NCBI GenBank assembly: GCA_046350935.1
Contig: JAXLZK010000006.1
Span: forward strand, 74,601-138,600
Length of the DNA: 64,000 bases
Reading direction: 5' to 3'
Source: Nitrobium sp046350935
GTDB lineage: Bacteria; Nitrospirota; Thermodesulfovibrionia; Thermodesulfovibrionales; Dissulfurispiraceae
Shown here: one piece after another, positions 39,957-48,286 of the stretch
Position numbering within the stretch: position 1 is the stretch's first letter
How the letters are laid out: every line of letters starts with the position of its first letter
Position numbers and translations under genes: made by a program
The notes under the pieces: model-generated
Told to the model about the DNA's origin: nothing
What the model saw: only the letters and a program-made list of their open reading frames with translations
Databases searched by the model: none

Positions 39957-41318
39957 TCAACACAATAACGCTTTCAGTCCCTGCACCGCGCGTTCGGGGG
40001 AGGGGTAGGCGGGGACCCCCGCCTTCTCCATGAGCCGGGCAAGAGGCCGGCCGCCGCCGTCATTCGACGTGTAGAGCACCATCGGTTTGCCCGTCTTCTC
40101 CTTGAAAGCACGGACCAGCTCCGCAAGGCGGAGGGAGATGCCGATGACCCCTGTCAGGGCGATGATCAGAAAGCCGTCGTACGCCTCCTGCACCTCCTCG
40201 AGTGCGGCCAGGTAATCCTCATCCCGTACCTGTGCGGTAAGGTCGACGGGGTTTGTAACACTGAAAAAGGAGGGGAATATCCCTTTGAGCTTTCGTATTT
40301 TTTCTTCCGGCACGCGCGTGACGTCCAGGCCCTGCCGCATGCACTCGTCTGCTGCGAGGACCCCCGCGCCCCCGCCGTTGGTGACAATGCAGACCCGCTT
40401 CCCCGTCTTCCGGCCGGACAGGGCCGGCCCCTGATGCGAGAGGGCCTTGGCCGAATCGATGAGCCCGTCGAGGTCGCCCGCCTCGCGTATCCCGAACTGC
40501 CGGAGAAGGGAGGCGAAGACCTCGTATTTCCCGGCAAGCCGCCCGGTATGGGAGTATGCCGCGGTCCGGCCGCCTTCCCCTTTCCCGGCTTTCAGGACGA
40601 TAAGGGGCTTCTTCTCCCCGAGCAGGCGCGCTTTTTCGAGGAACTTCCTCCCCTCCCCCAGGGATTCGATATAGGAGACGACGACCTGCGTCGCATCGTC
40701 CTCCCTGAGGTGCTCGTACAGGTCCCCTTCATCGATATCGACGGCATTCCCGTACCCCACTGCCGAGGACACCCCGGCGTTTGCCGCCCGTAGCGCCTCG
40801 AAGAGAATGGTCATGACCGCTCCGCTCTGGGAAAGGATTGCGATATTCCCCCTTTTCGGCCTCTTCAGCCTTTCGTACGGGATGAAGAAGGTGTCGAGCC
40901 TCCGGCGCGGATGATAAATTCCCATGCAGTTCGGACCGAGCAGCCGTATCCCGCTTGCCCGCCCGATCTCCCTGATTTCGTCCTGCAGGTCCTTCCGCCC
41001 CGCCTCCGCAAAGCCGGAGCTGACGATGACGGCGCAGCGCACTCTGCCCCGGAGGTCGCGCAGGATGTCCGCCACTTCTGAGGCGGGCCGCATGATCACC
41101 GCGAGATCGAGGGGCCGGTCCGCGGGATACGGCACCTCCCGGGGCGAGGGGTAGGCCGTGTATCCCATGAGCTCCCGGTATTTCGGGTTCACTGGGTAGA
41201 CTTTCCCCGGAAATTTTTTGAGGTTCCTGAGGACAATGCCGCCCAGCTTCGCTTCGGTGTGGGCGGCGCCGATGAGGACGACGGACTCGGGCGCGAAGAG
41301 GGCGTTCAGGGAGCTCAT
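39957..41318 (-). CDS. Acyl-CoA synthetase (ADP-forming), alpha subunit
   Basis: This 453-residue subunit has a CoA-binding Rossmann domain (about 8-130; VVLIGAAHTEAKLGGIVLRNLK), a succinyl-CoA-ligase-like domain with GNIAILSQSGAVMT, and a second ligase-like part. The expected phospho-histidine lies in AAYSHTGRLAG (about residue 255). Its start overlaps the E2 gene stop by 4 nt, so it is made together with the 2-oxoacid dehydrogenase. This predicts a path from 2-oxoacid to acyl-CoA to free acid plus ATP. The matching ATP-grasp beta subunit is at 36838-37557. Confidence 0.92.
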   Translation of the reverse strand: MSSLNALFAPESVVLIGAAHTEAKLGGIVLRNLKKFPGKVYPVNPKYRELMGYTAYPSPREVPYPADRPLDLAVIMRPASEVADILRDLRGRVRCAVIVSSGFAEAGRKDLQDEIREIGRASGIRLLGPNCMGIYHPRRRLDTFFIPYERLKRPKRGNIAILSQSGAVMTILFEALRAANAGVSSAVGYGNAVDIDEGDLYEHLREDDATQVVVSYIESLGEGRKFLEKARLLGEKKPLIVLKAGKGEGGRTAAYSHTGRLAGKYEVFASLLRQFGIREAGDLDGLIDSAKALSHQGPALSGRKTGKRVCIVTNGGGAGVLAADECMRQGLDVTRVPEEKIRKLKGIFPSFFSVTNPVDLTAQVRDEDYLAALEEVQEAYDGFLIIALTGVIGISLRLAELVRAFKEKTGKPMVLYTSNDGGGRPLARLMEKAGVPAYPSPERAVQGLKALLC

Positions 41319-42490
41319 GCGCTCTCGATAAACAGCAGGGCAGGGTCTTCGAGGTAGGCGATGACGCGCGCCAGGAAGCGCGAGGCGTCCACCCCGTCCG
41401 TTACCCGATGGTCGAAGGTGAGGGAGAGGGGGAGTATCCTTCTGATCGCGATCCGGCCCTCCTTCACCCAGGGCTTTTCGGAGATCCTCCCCGTCCCGAG
41501 GATGGCTGATTCGGGGTAGTTGATGATGGGCGTCGCAAAGGTCCCCCCGAAATGGCCGTAGTTGGTGACGGTAAAGGTCCCGCCCTGCATCTCTTCCAGC
41601 TTGATTTTCCGATCCCGGGCCTTCTCGCTCAGGTCCTGGATCGTCGCGGCAAGTTCGATAATGGTCTTCTTGTCGGCATCCCTGATGACGGGGACCATGA
41701 GGCCGTCAGGGGTGTCCGTGGCGATACCGATGTTGAAATATTTTCTCACGACGATCTCTTCCCGCTCCTCGTCAATGGAGGAATTGAGCTTTGGGTGCTC
41801 CGCAAGCGCGTGCTGCACCGCCTTGATGAAGAAGGGCAGGAAAGTGAGGTGCACTCCCTTTTTGAGCAGGGCCTTCTTTTCCCTCTCCCTGAGCTCCCAC
41901 AATTCGGTGATGTCCGCCTCGTCCATGCCGGTGACGAAGGCGGTGGCATGCTGGGAGGCGAGCAGGTTCTTCGCTATGGTCCTCCGCAGCCCCCGGAGGG
42001 GGACCCGCTCTTCGGGACCGGACGGCGCCTTTCTCTCCTTCGTCTGTTCAGCGGCATCCTCCACGTCCTGTTTCGTTATGCTGCCGCCGGGGCCGGAACC
42101 GCGCACCGTTTCGAGGCGCACCCCCCTTTCCTTTGCGAGCGCCCGTACTGCCGGAGCGGCGAGGACCTCGTCCTCCTCTTCAGGGAGGACCCCTACCACG
42201 GAAACGGAGCGGGATTTCGGCTCCTCTTTCGGCTCCTCTGAAACGGCCGCCCCCTCCTCTGCGATGGTCATGAGCGCCTCTCCCACCCTGACCATATCGC
42301 CTTCATTTTTGTTGAGGCGCACCACCCTCCCGGTCCGCGGGGAGGGCACCTCCACGACGGCCTTGTCGGTCTCGATTTCGAGGACATTCTGGTGCTCTTC
42401 GACTCTGTCCCCTTCCCGTATCATCCATTTCCGCAGCTCGCCTTCGGTGATCCCCTCTCCGAGGTCCGGCAGTAGAAAAGCAAAAGGCAT
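41315..42490 (-). CDS. 2-oxoacid dehydrogenase E2 (dihydrolipoamide acyltransferase)
   Basis: This 391-residue E2 core has one N-terminal lipoyl domain (about 1-78; lipoyl Lys in ETDKAVVEV), an acidic linker, a peripheral-subunit-binding domain (about 110-145; AAPAVRALAKERGVRLETVRGSG), and the catalytic acyltransferase domain with LTFDHRVTDGVDASRFL near the end (His and Asp of HxxxDG). It accepts acyl groups from the E1 encoded upstream and transfers them to CoA. No E3 dihydrolipoamide dehydrogenase gene lies in the window. Confidence 0.95.
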   Translation of the reverse strand: MPFAFLLPDLGEGITEGELRKWMIREGDRVEEHQNVLEIETDKAVVEVPSPRTGRVVRLNKNEGDMVRVGEALMTIAEEGAAVSEEPKEEPKSRSVSVVGVLPEEEDEVLAAPAVRALAKERGVRLETVRGSGPGGSITKQDVEDAAEQTKERKAPSGPEERVPLRGLRRTIAKNLLASQHATAFVTGMDEADITELWELREREKKALLKKGVHLTFLPFFIKAVQHALAEHPKLNSSIDEEREEIVVRKYFNIGIATDTPDGLMVPVIRDADKKTIIELAATIQDLSEKARDRKIKLEEMQGGTFTVTNYGHFGGTFATPIINYPESAILGTGRISEKPWVKEGRIAIRRILPLSLTFDHRVTDGVDASRFLARVIAYLEDPALLFIESA

Positions 42491-42569
42491 CGCATTCCTC
42501 CTTTTCAGCGGGGGATCGCTCCTCCCCGGGTTGACGCAGAAAGCAGCGTCCAGGGTGTGTATGCAGAAC

Positions 42570-43532
42570 CTAATATTTCATGATTTCGTCGAAGGCGCGC
42601 CTCATCCTTTCCACCGAGGGCATATAGGCGTCCTCCAGCCGTGCGAGGGGAAGCACCGCATCGCATCCGGCGACCCGCAGGATGGGGCCTTTCAGGTGCA
42701 GCATCGCGTCCTCTGCAACGGTGGCCGCCAACTCCGCACCGAATCCGCCCGTTTTCGGCGCCTCGTGGATGATGACGACCCTTCCCGTTTTTCTCACCGA
42801 GGCGAGGATCGTCTCTTCATCGAAGGGGCGGAGGGTCATCAGATCGATCACGTCGGCGTCGTACCCGTCCGCTGCCCGGAGGGCCTTGTGGAGCATACTC
42901 CCCCATGCAAGGACGGTGATCCCCCTCCCTTCCCGTATGGTCCGGGCCTTGCCCAGGGGCAGCGTATAGCCTCCTTCCGGTACCTCCTCCCTGATAAGCC
43001 GGTAGAGGCGCGTGGACTCGAGGAAGAGCACCGGGTCGGGGTCCCTGAGGGCGGAGGCGAGCAGGCCCTTAGCAGTAAAGGGAGAGGAGGGCACCACGAC
43101 CTTGATGCCCGGCATGTGGCAGAAGAGGGCCTCCGCGCTCTCGGAGTGCAGCTCGGGCGACCTGATCCCCACGCCGTAGGGGGTCCGTATGACCAGGGGG
43201 CAGGTGAACCGTCCCCGGGAGCGCGAGCGGATGCGGGCAGCGTGGGAGAAGATCTGGTCGAGGGCCGGATAGATGAACCCCATGAACTGGATCTCCGCCA
43301 CCGGCTTCAGGCCGTACACCGCCATGCCGACTGCGGCGCCGACAATGCCCGACTCCGCAAGGGGGGTGTCCATGACCCGTGCAGGGCCGAAGAGCGACTG
43401 CAGACCCTCGGTGACCCGGAAAACGCCGCCGTTCTTCCCTACGTCCTCGCCAAGCAGGACGATGGCGGGGTCCCGCTCCATCTCCTCCTGCAGGGCGAGA
43501 TTGATCGCCTGCACCATATTCATCTCCGGCAT
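42570..43532 (-). CDS. 2-oxoacid dehydrogenase E1 beta subunit
   Basis: This 320-residue E1 beta subunit of pyruvate or branched-chain 2-oxoacid dehydrogenase has LLGEDVGKNGGVFRVTEGL (Glu interacting with thiamine diphosphate), DTPLAESGIVGAAVGMA, EIQFMGFIYPALDQI and a C-terminal transketolase domain. Start ATG 43532 follows the E1 alpha stop by one base. The substrate (pyruvate versus branched-chain acids) cannot be assigned from sequence; branched-chain-type or acetoin-type relatives are possible. Confidence 0.95.
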   Translation of the reverse strand: MPEMNMVQAINLALQEEMERDPAIVLLGEDVGKNGGVFRVTEGLQSLFGPARVMDTPLAESGIVGAAVGMAVYGLKPVAEIQFMGFIYPALDQIFSHAARIRSRSRGRFTCPLVIRTPYGVGIRSPELHSESAEALFCHMPGIKVVVPSSPFTAKGLLASALRDPDPVLFLESTRLYRLIREEVPEGGYTLPLGKARTIREGRGITVLAWGSMLHKALRAADGYDADVIDLMTLRPFDEETILASVRKTGRVVIIHEAPKTGGFGAELAATVAEDAMLHLKGPILRVAGCDAVLPLARLEDAYMPSVERMRRAFDEIMKY

Positions 43533-43533
43533 G

Positions 43534-44592
43534 TCAGAAGTCCCTCATCTCTTTCGCCTGCCGCGGAGTGGGCTCCGCGTAGGTGAAAAGGAGCATGTCC
43601 TTCGGATCCGGAGGGGGCGCCGCCTCCGCGGTCCGTACGGCCTCGTCGACCGTCCTCCTTGCCCCCTCTTCCGTCTCCTGCCGGTATTGCTCGGTCCAGA
43701 TGCCCTGCCTCTCCATGTACCGTCTCAGGCGCAGAAGGGGGTCCTTTGCCCGCCATTCCTCGACCTCTCTTTCCTGCCGGTAGCGGGTGGCATCGTCGGC
43801 GGTGGTGTGGTGGGACATGCGGTACGTAACGCATTCGATGAAGGTCGGGCCTCCGCCGGCCCTCGCCTTCGCGAGCGCCTCCCGGGAGGCCTTGTACACG
43901 GCAAAAATGTCGTTGCCGTCCACCTGTATGCCCTCAAACCCGTAGGCAAAGGCTTTTTGCGCCAGGGTCTTCGAGGCGGTCTGCCTCTCCCGGGGCACCG
44001 AGATTGCCCATTGGTTGTTCTGGCAGAGGAAGACGACCGGCGCTTTGAATACGCCCGCCATGGTAAGCCCCTCATGAAAATCTCCCTTGGAGGTGGCGCC
44101 GTCGCCGAAATAGGCGACTACGGCGATGGGGTCTTTCCTGTACTGCGCCGCCATTGCGGCGCCCACCGCATGGGGGACCTGCGTGCCGACCGAGATGGAG
44201 ATCGGGAAGATGTTGAGCTCCCGGGGGGTGATCATCCCCCTCTCGTCCCCTCCCCAGTAGTGAAAAATCCGGTGGGGGGGATACCCCAGCGCGAGGAAGA
44301 CGCCTGTCTCGCGGAAGGCAGGGAAGACCCAGTCGGATTTTTCGAGGGCGAAGGCGCTGCCCACCTGTACTGCCTCCTGCCCGAGGATAGAGGCATAGGT
44401 GCCGATCCTGCCCTCCCGCTGGAGGCTCAGCGCGCGCTGGTCAAAGGTCCTGGAGAGGACGAGCAGTGCGTACATTTTCTTTATTTCTTCGGCGGAAAGG
44501 GGAGGCAGCAGCGCGGTGTCGGCATTCCCCTGTTCATCAAGGATCTCAAGGCGGCGTACCGAGATGGATTCTATCGTTATTTCCGACATCAT
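43534..44592 (-). CDS. 2-oxoacid dehydrogenase E1 alpha subunit
   Basis: This 352-residue thiamine-diphosphate-binding subunit has SLQREGRIGTYASILGQEAVQVG, the TPP motif GDGATSKGDFHEGLTMAGV...NN (about residues 175-206) and MSHHTTADDATRYR, the phosphorylation-loop region seen in branched-chain-type E1. It is the first gene of E1alpha-E1beta-E2-acyl-CoA synthetase alpha. Two adjacent ATGs (44592 and 44589) follow a TTGACT-N17-TATCCT promoter by 4 and 7 bases with no ribosome-binding site, so the mRNA is probably leaderless. Confidence 0.94.
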   Translation of the reverse strand: MMSEITIESISVRRLEILDEQGNADTALLPPLSAEEIKKMYALLVLSRTFDQRALSLQREGRIGTYASILGQEAVQVGSAFALEKSDWVFPAFRETGVFLALGYPPHRIFHYWGGDERGMITPRELNIFPISISVGTQVPHAVGAAMAAQYRKDPIAVVAYFGDGATSKGDFHEGLTMAGVFKAPVVFLCQNNQWAISVPRERQTASKTLAQKAFAYGFEGIQVDGNDIFAVYKASREALAKARAGGGPTFIECVTYRMSHHTTADDATRYRQEREVEEWRAKDPLLRLRRYMERQGIWTEQYRQETEEGARRTVDEAVRTAEAAPPPDPKDMLLFTYAEPTPRQAKEMRDF

Positions 44593-44596
44593 TAAC

Positions 44597-44625
44597 AGGA
44601 TATCATGACGGGTGGGGGGAGTCAA
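44597..44625 (-). promoter_or_regulatory. E1 alpha promoter, leaderless type
   Basis: On the minus strand, TTGACT (44625-44620), 17-nt spacer, TATCCT (44602-44597), then GTTA and the double ATG start. No Shine-Dalgarno site. Confidence 0.5.
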
Positions 44626-44785
44626 TGTTCCCGCCTCTCCGCCGTTTCTTCGCCGTTTCTTCGGAAGTACGGCTGCACGAGACGGCGCGGCGCGCCGCGC
44701 AGCGGGTCCCGCCGGGCGCTTTTTCCCGCCGGAACGGCTTCTTTCCGCGGCCCGTTTTGACCTCTGCCAGGCCCGAGCAAACCCA

Positions 44786-44814
44786 TTGAGTTTTTCATCG
44801 ATTTCTATTAGGAT
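44786..44814 (+). promoter_or_regulatory. HAD phosphatase promoter, leaderless type
   Basis: TTGAGT (44786-44791), 17-nt spacer, TAGGAT (44809-44814), then AATAG and ATG 44820. No Shine-Dalgarno site. It diverges from the E1 alpha promoter about 160 bp away; the region between holds a 16-nt GC palindrome (44685-44700) and an 11-bp direct repeat. Confidence 0.5.
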
Positions 44815-44819
44815 AATAG

Positions 44820-45473
44820 ATGTCTCTTCGGCTGATCATCTTCGACCTGGACGGAACACTCATCGATTCGAGCCCGGATATTGCCGATGCAATCAACTAT
44901 GCAGTCGGTGTGTACGGGCTTCCCCCTGTCTCCGTAAAGGAAACGATCGGTCTGGTGGGCGAGGGGATTTCCCGCCTCATGGAGAAGCTGATCGAAAAGG
45001 AAGGGATCCCCGCCGACAGGGACCTCCTGGTCGGCAGGTTCCTTGAGCACTATTCGGCGCACCTGGTCGACAAAACAACGGTGTATCCCGGAGTGCGGGA
45101 GACCCTGGAAAGACTGGCCGCCTACAAGAAGGCGGTCATCTCGAACAAGCGGGAGGGTCTTTCCGGGACGATTCTGCAGAAGCTGGGCCTTGCTCCGTAC
45201 CTGGATATCGTGGTGGGAAGCGATACCACGCAGGAGCGCAAGCCCTCTCCCGTTCCGGTCCGCCATGTGCTCTCGCGCCTCGGGATACGTCCGGACGAGG
45301 CGGTGATGGTGGGAGACAGCACCTATGACATAGAAGCGGGCAGGGCCGCGGGTCTCAGAACGGTTGCCGTCACCTACGGCTACCGTTCTGAGGATGTTTT
45401 ACAAGACGCCGACTTCATCATTGATTCCCTCTCCGCATTGCCGGATATTGCAGGGAAACTGTCTGCGGCCTGA
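44820..45473 (+). CDS. gph: HAD-family phosphoglycolate phosphatase-like hydrolase
   Basis: This 217-residue Mg-dependent phosphatase has motif I FDLDGTLIDSSPD (nucleophile Asp at about residue 8), motif II VISNKREG, a Lys in RKPSPVPVRHVLSRLG (motif III), and MVGDSTYDIEAGRAAG (motif IV). The helical cap inserted after motif I is typical of Gph and PpaX enzymes. Likely substrates are 2-phosphoglycolate or pyrophosphate; the sequence does not separate them. It stands alone before cooC, about 120 nt upstream. Confidence 0.88.
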   Translation: MSLRLIIFDLDGTLIDSSPDIADAINYAVGVYGLPPVSVKETIGLVGEGISRLMEKLIEKEGIPADRDLLVGRFLEHYSAHLVDKTTVYPGVRETLERLAAYKKAVISNKREGLSGTILQKLGLAPYLDIVVGSDTTQERKPSPVPVRHVLSRLGIRPDEAVMVGDSTYDIEAGRAAGLRTVAVTYGYRSEDVLQDADFIIDSLSALPDIAGKLSAA

Positions 45474-45594
45474 AGGCGGGCGCCTTTCAGGGGCGGCAGC
45501 GGGATTCTTATCCTTTTTTGCCGTTTGGTCTACGCGGCGCCCCGCCCGGTTTTTACCAGGGTGTGCATACATACCCTGATTAGGGAGGATGTGC

Positions 45595-46362
45595 ATGGCA
45601 TTTACCATCGCTTTTGCGGGAAAAGGCGGCACCGGCAAGACGAGTCTTGCGGGCCTGACCATAAAATACCTGATCGGCAGGAGGAAGGGGCCTGTTCTCG
45701 CCGTCGACGCGGACAGCAACTCATGCCTCAACGAAGCCCTCGGCCTCGAAATACATGCGACCATCGGGAAGCTCAGGGAGGAATCCCTCCAGGCCGTCCG
45801 GAGCGGCGGCGAGAGGCCCGGCGGAATGTCCATGGAGCAGTTGTTCGACTATCAGGTGCAGCAGTCCCTTATCGAAGCAGAGGGGTTTGACCTAATGGTG
45901 ATGGGGAGGCCCGAGGGCGCCGGCTGCTATTGCGCGGCAAACAACATCATCAGGAAGTATACGGACCTGCTGTCCGACAAATACCCCTATGTCGTGATCG
46001 ACAATGAGGCCGGCATGGAGCACCTGAGCAGGAGGACCACCCATCAGGTCGACCTGCTGATCATCGTCAGCGATCCGACGGTGAAGGGCGTGCTTACGGC
46101 GAAGAGGATCAACGAGTTGGTGGACGAGCTGCAGCTAGCGGTGGAGAAGCGCGTCCTCGTCATCAACAGAGTGACCGGCGTCGAGGGCGATGAGCTCAGG
46201 AAGAGGGCTGAGCAGTCGAACATCAGCATTGCAGGGCTGGTGCCGCAGGACGAACTGGTAGCCAAATTCGACCTGGAAGGCAGGCCCGTTTTCGATCTTC
46301 CTGATGACGCACGCTCCGTCCGGGCGTTCTTCGGCATCCTCGACGCCCTGCGGGTGCCGTGA
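45595..46362 (+). CDS. cooC: CooC-type nickel-inserting ATPase for CODH
   Basis: This 255-residue MinD/SIMIBI ATPase is needed to load nickel into the C-cluster of carbon monoxide dehydrogenase. P-loop GKGGTGKTSL at about 8-17; the dimer-bridging CxC (GAGCYCAANN, about residues 111-113) that binds metal; VVIDNEAGMEHLSRR; VSDPTVKGVLTAKRI. ATG 45595 is chosen over ATG 45589 since AGGGAGG needs the extra spacing. It sits directly upstream of the acs genes but is separated from acsE by 177 nt containing an operator-like palindrome, so it may have its own promoter. Confidence 0.93.
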   Translation: MAFTIAFAGKGGTGKTSLAGLTIKYLIGRRKGPVLAVDADSNSCLNEALGLEIHATIGKLREESLQAVRSGGERPGGMSMEQLFDYQVQQSLIEAEGFDLMVMGRPEGAGCYCAANNIIRKYTDLLSDKYPYVVIDNEAGMEHLSRRTTHQVDLLIIVSDPTVKGVLTAKRINELVDELQLAVEKRVLVINRVTGVEGDELRKRAEQSNISIAGLVPQDELVAKFDLEGRPVFDLPDDARSVRAFFGILDALRVP

Positions 46363-46482
46363 AGGGCTGTCCTGCAACAAAACGATGGTGCGGGAATCTG
46401 CAGCCGGAAAATGAGCTGCGTTGTCGGTAATAAAGATAACCTCGTGAAATATAAAGATTTTACTTTACGTGATTAAAAAGTT

Positions 46483-46501
46483 ATGTTACTGTTGGTAACA
46501 T
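46483..46501 (+). promoter_or_regulatory. Operator-like inverted repeat upstream of acsE
   Basis: Perfect 7-bp arms ATGTTAC and GTAACAT separated by TGTTG. It lies 39 nt before the acsE start in an AT-rich stretch, so a bound protein would sit near the acs promoter. The regulator is unknown; no second copy was found in the window. Confidence 0.5.
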
Positions 46502-46539
46502 GGAATTTTCTTATAGCCACTTTGTGAAAGGAGACGGGT

Positions 46540-47322
46540 ATGCTGATTATCGGTGAGAAGTTGAGCATTATTGCCAAGCGGGTGCGGGAAGCGATGATGG
46601 CCAAGGACAAGGGCCCCATCCAGGAGATCGCGACCAACCAGTGGAAACAGGGGGCGGGCATGATCGACGCCAATATCGGTCCTGCTGAAGACGGAGGAGA
46701 AGAACTGATGCAATGGATGGTGACCACCATCCAAGAGGTGGTCCCCCTTCCGATCTGCCTCGACACCACGAATTTCAAGGCGGTGGAGGCAGGGCTGCAG
46801 GTGCATAACAACGAGTGGGGGAGGCCCCTCATCAACTCCACCTCCAACGATCCCGAGCGCTTCCCGATGATGGAGATCGCGGCAAAATATAACGCTCAGA
46901 TCATCGGCCTCACCGTGGGGAAGGGCGGACTGCCCGCCGACGCCGAGGAGCGTGCCGCCATCGCGGCCGAGATCATGGCGCGGGCGATGGAATACGGCAT
47001 CCCCCTCGAGGACCTCTATCTCGATCCCCTCGTTCTGCAGATAGCCACTTCGCAGGACCATGCGCTCCATGTGATAAAGGCGGTGAAGATGTTCCAGGAG
47101 CTGAACGACCCCGCGATGAAGACGGTGGTCGGCCTGAGCAACATCTCCAACGGCTGCCCCAAGGCGCTGCGGCCCATTCTCAACAAATACTACCTCACTC
47201 TCCTGACCTATGAGGGCCTCACCGCGGCGATCGCAGACCCCCACGAAGTGGCGGAAACAGTAAAAACGGTTGATGTGATAATGGGCAAGACCCTTTACGC
47301 ACATTCCTATCTTGAAATGTAG
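46540..47322 (+). CDS. acsE: Methyltetrahydrofolate:corrinoid/iron-sulfur protein methyltransferase
   Basis: This 260-residue TIM-barrel pterin-binding enzyme moves the methyl group of CH3-tetrahydrofolate to cobalt in the corrinoid/iron-sulfur protein. Family elements: MLIIGEKL, GAGMIDANIGPAEDGG (Asp and Asn at the pterin site), PICLDTTNFKAVEAGL, PLINSTSNDPERF, LDPLVLQIATSQDH and VVGLSNISNGCP. Length matches AcsE. GGAG precedes ATG 46540. It is the first gene of acsEDCBA, 12 nt ahead of acsD. Confidence 0.95.
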   Translation: MLIIGEKLSIIAKRVREAMMAKDKGPIQEIATNQWKQGAGMIDANIGPAEDGGEELMQWMVTTIQEVVPLPICLDTTNFKAVEAGLQVHNNEWGRPLINSTSNDPERFPMMEIAAKYNAQIIGLTVGKGGLPADAEERAAIAAEIMARAMEYGIPLEDLYLDPLVLQIATSQDHALHVIKAVKMFQELNDPAMKTVVGLSNISNGCPKALRPILNKYYLTLLTYEGLTAAIADPHEVAETVKTVDVIMGKTLYAHSYLEM

Positions 47323-47334
47323 GAGGAGAATACC

Positions 47335-48273
47335 ATGGCTTTTGTTGCTCCAAAAGAGACCTATTCGGGTAGAGTTTTCGAAGTCGCCATAGGAACGGAC
47401 AAGCAAGTCGCTTTCGGAGGCGAGAACGTCCTCCCGTTCCATTCTTTCGAAGGGAATGTACCTGCCAGGCCTGTTATCGCTTTCGAGATCCAGGACACGC
47501 CCCCTGATGACTGGCCGGAAACGGTAAGAAAGGCATACGAAGGGGTATCGGGCGACCCTGTGACCTGGGCGAAGCACTGCCAGGACGCCCTCGGAGCGAA
47601 GGCGATCGCGCTCAGGCTGGTCAGCACCCACCCCGACAGGGAGAACCGCTCGCCTGAAGAGGCGGCTAAAACCGTGCGGGACGTCCTCGCCGCCGTCACT
47701 GTCCCCCTGATCATCCTGGGCAGCAATAATGTGGAGAAGGACTCCTCGGTGCTGGTCGCCGTCGCCGAAGCGGCCAAGGACAAGAACTGCATCATCGGCA
47801 AGGCCCAGGAGGCCAACTACAAGACCATCGCCGCCGCCGCCATGGCGAACAACCACAAGCTGATCGCCATGTCCGAGCTGGACATCAACCTCTCGAAGCA
47901 GCTCAACATCCTCATCACCCAGATGGGGTTTGATAAAGAGAAGCTGATCACCGACCCCATGTGCTCCGCGCTGGGCTACGGCCTCGAGTATACCTATTCG
48001 GTCATGGAGAGGATACGCCTTGCGGCGCTGACCCAGAACGACGCCACCATGCAGCAGCCCATGCTGGGCGACGTGGGAATGTACGTCTGGAAGGTGAAGG
48101 AGACCCAGGCCCCCGAGGCGGACCTCCCGCAGTGGGGCTCCCTCGTGGAGAGGGGCATCGCGTGGGAAACGGCCACCGCGGGCAGTCTGGTGCTCGCGGG
48201 TGCGGAGCTCCTCATTATGCGGCATCCGGAAGCGATCAAGGCAGTCGAAAAATTCATTGGCGAGTTACTATAA
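47335..48273 (+). CDS. acsD: CODH/ACS delta subunit (corrinoid/iron-sulfur protein, small subunit)
   Basis: This 312-residue TIM-barrel protein is the small half of the corrinoid/iron-sulfur protein that carries the methyl group to acetyl-CoA synthase. Matches: GGENVLPFHSFEGNVPARPVIAFEIQD, WAKHCQDALGAKAIALRLVSTHPD, VPLIILGSNNVEKDSSVL, EANYKTIAAAAMANNHKLIAMSELDINLSKQLN and GYGLEYTYSVMERIRLAAL. It pairs with AcsC, encoded 13 nt downstream. GGAGGAG precedes the ATG. Confidence 0.96.
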   Translation: MAFVAPKETYSGRVFEVAIGTDKQVAFGGENVLPFHSFEGNVPARPVIAFEIQDTPPDDWPETVRKAYEGVSGDPVTWAKHCQDALGAKAIALRLVSTHPDRENRSPEEAAKTVRDVLAAVTVPLIILGSNNVEKDSSVLVAVAEAAKDKNCIIGKAQEANYKTIAAAAMANNHKLIAMSELDINLSKQLNILITQMGFDKEKLITDPMCSALGYGLEYTYSVMERIRLAALTQNDATMQQPMLGDVGMYVWKVKETQAPEADLPQWGSLVERGIAWETATAGSLVLAGAELLIMRHPEAIKAVEKFIGELL

Positions 48274-48286
48274 GGGAGGAACAGCT

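Noticed and set aside
44641..44700. Direct repeat GCCGTTTCTTC (two copies) and 16-nt GC palindrome as a replication or regulatory element
   Set aside because: Short, GC-biased and with no partner feature. It lies between divergent promoters but cannot be tied to either; noted only in the promoter entry.
45559..45578. AGGGT...ACCCT imperfect palindrome before cooC as an operator
   Set aside because: Only about 5 paired bases per side with mismatches; too weak to separate from chance.
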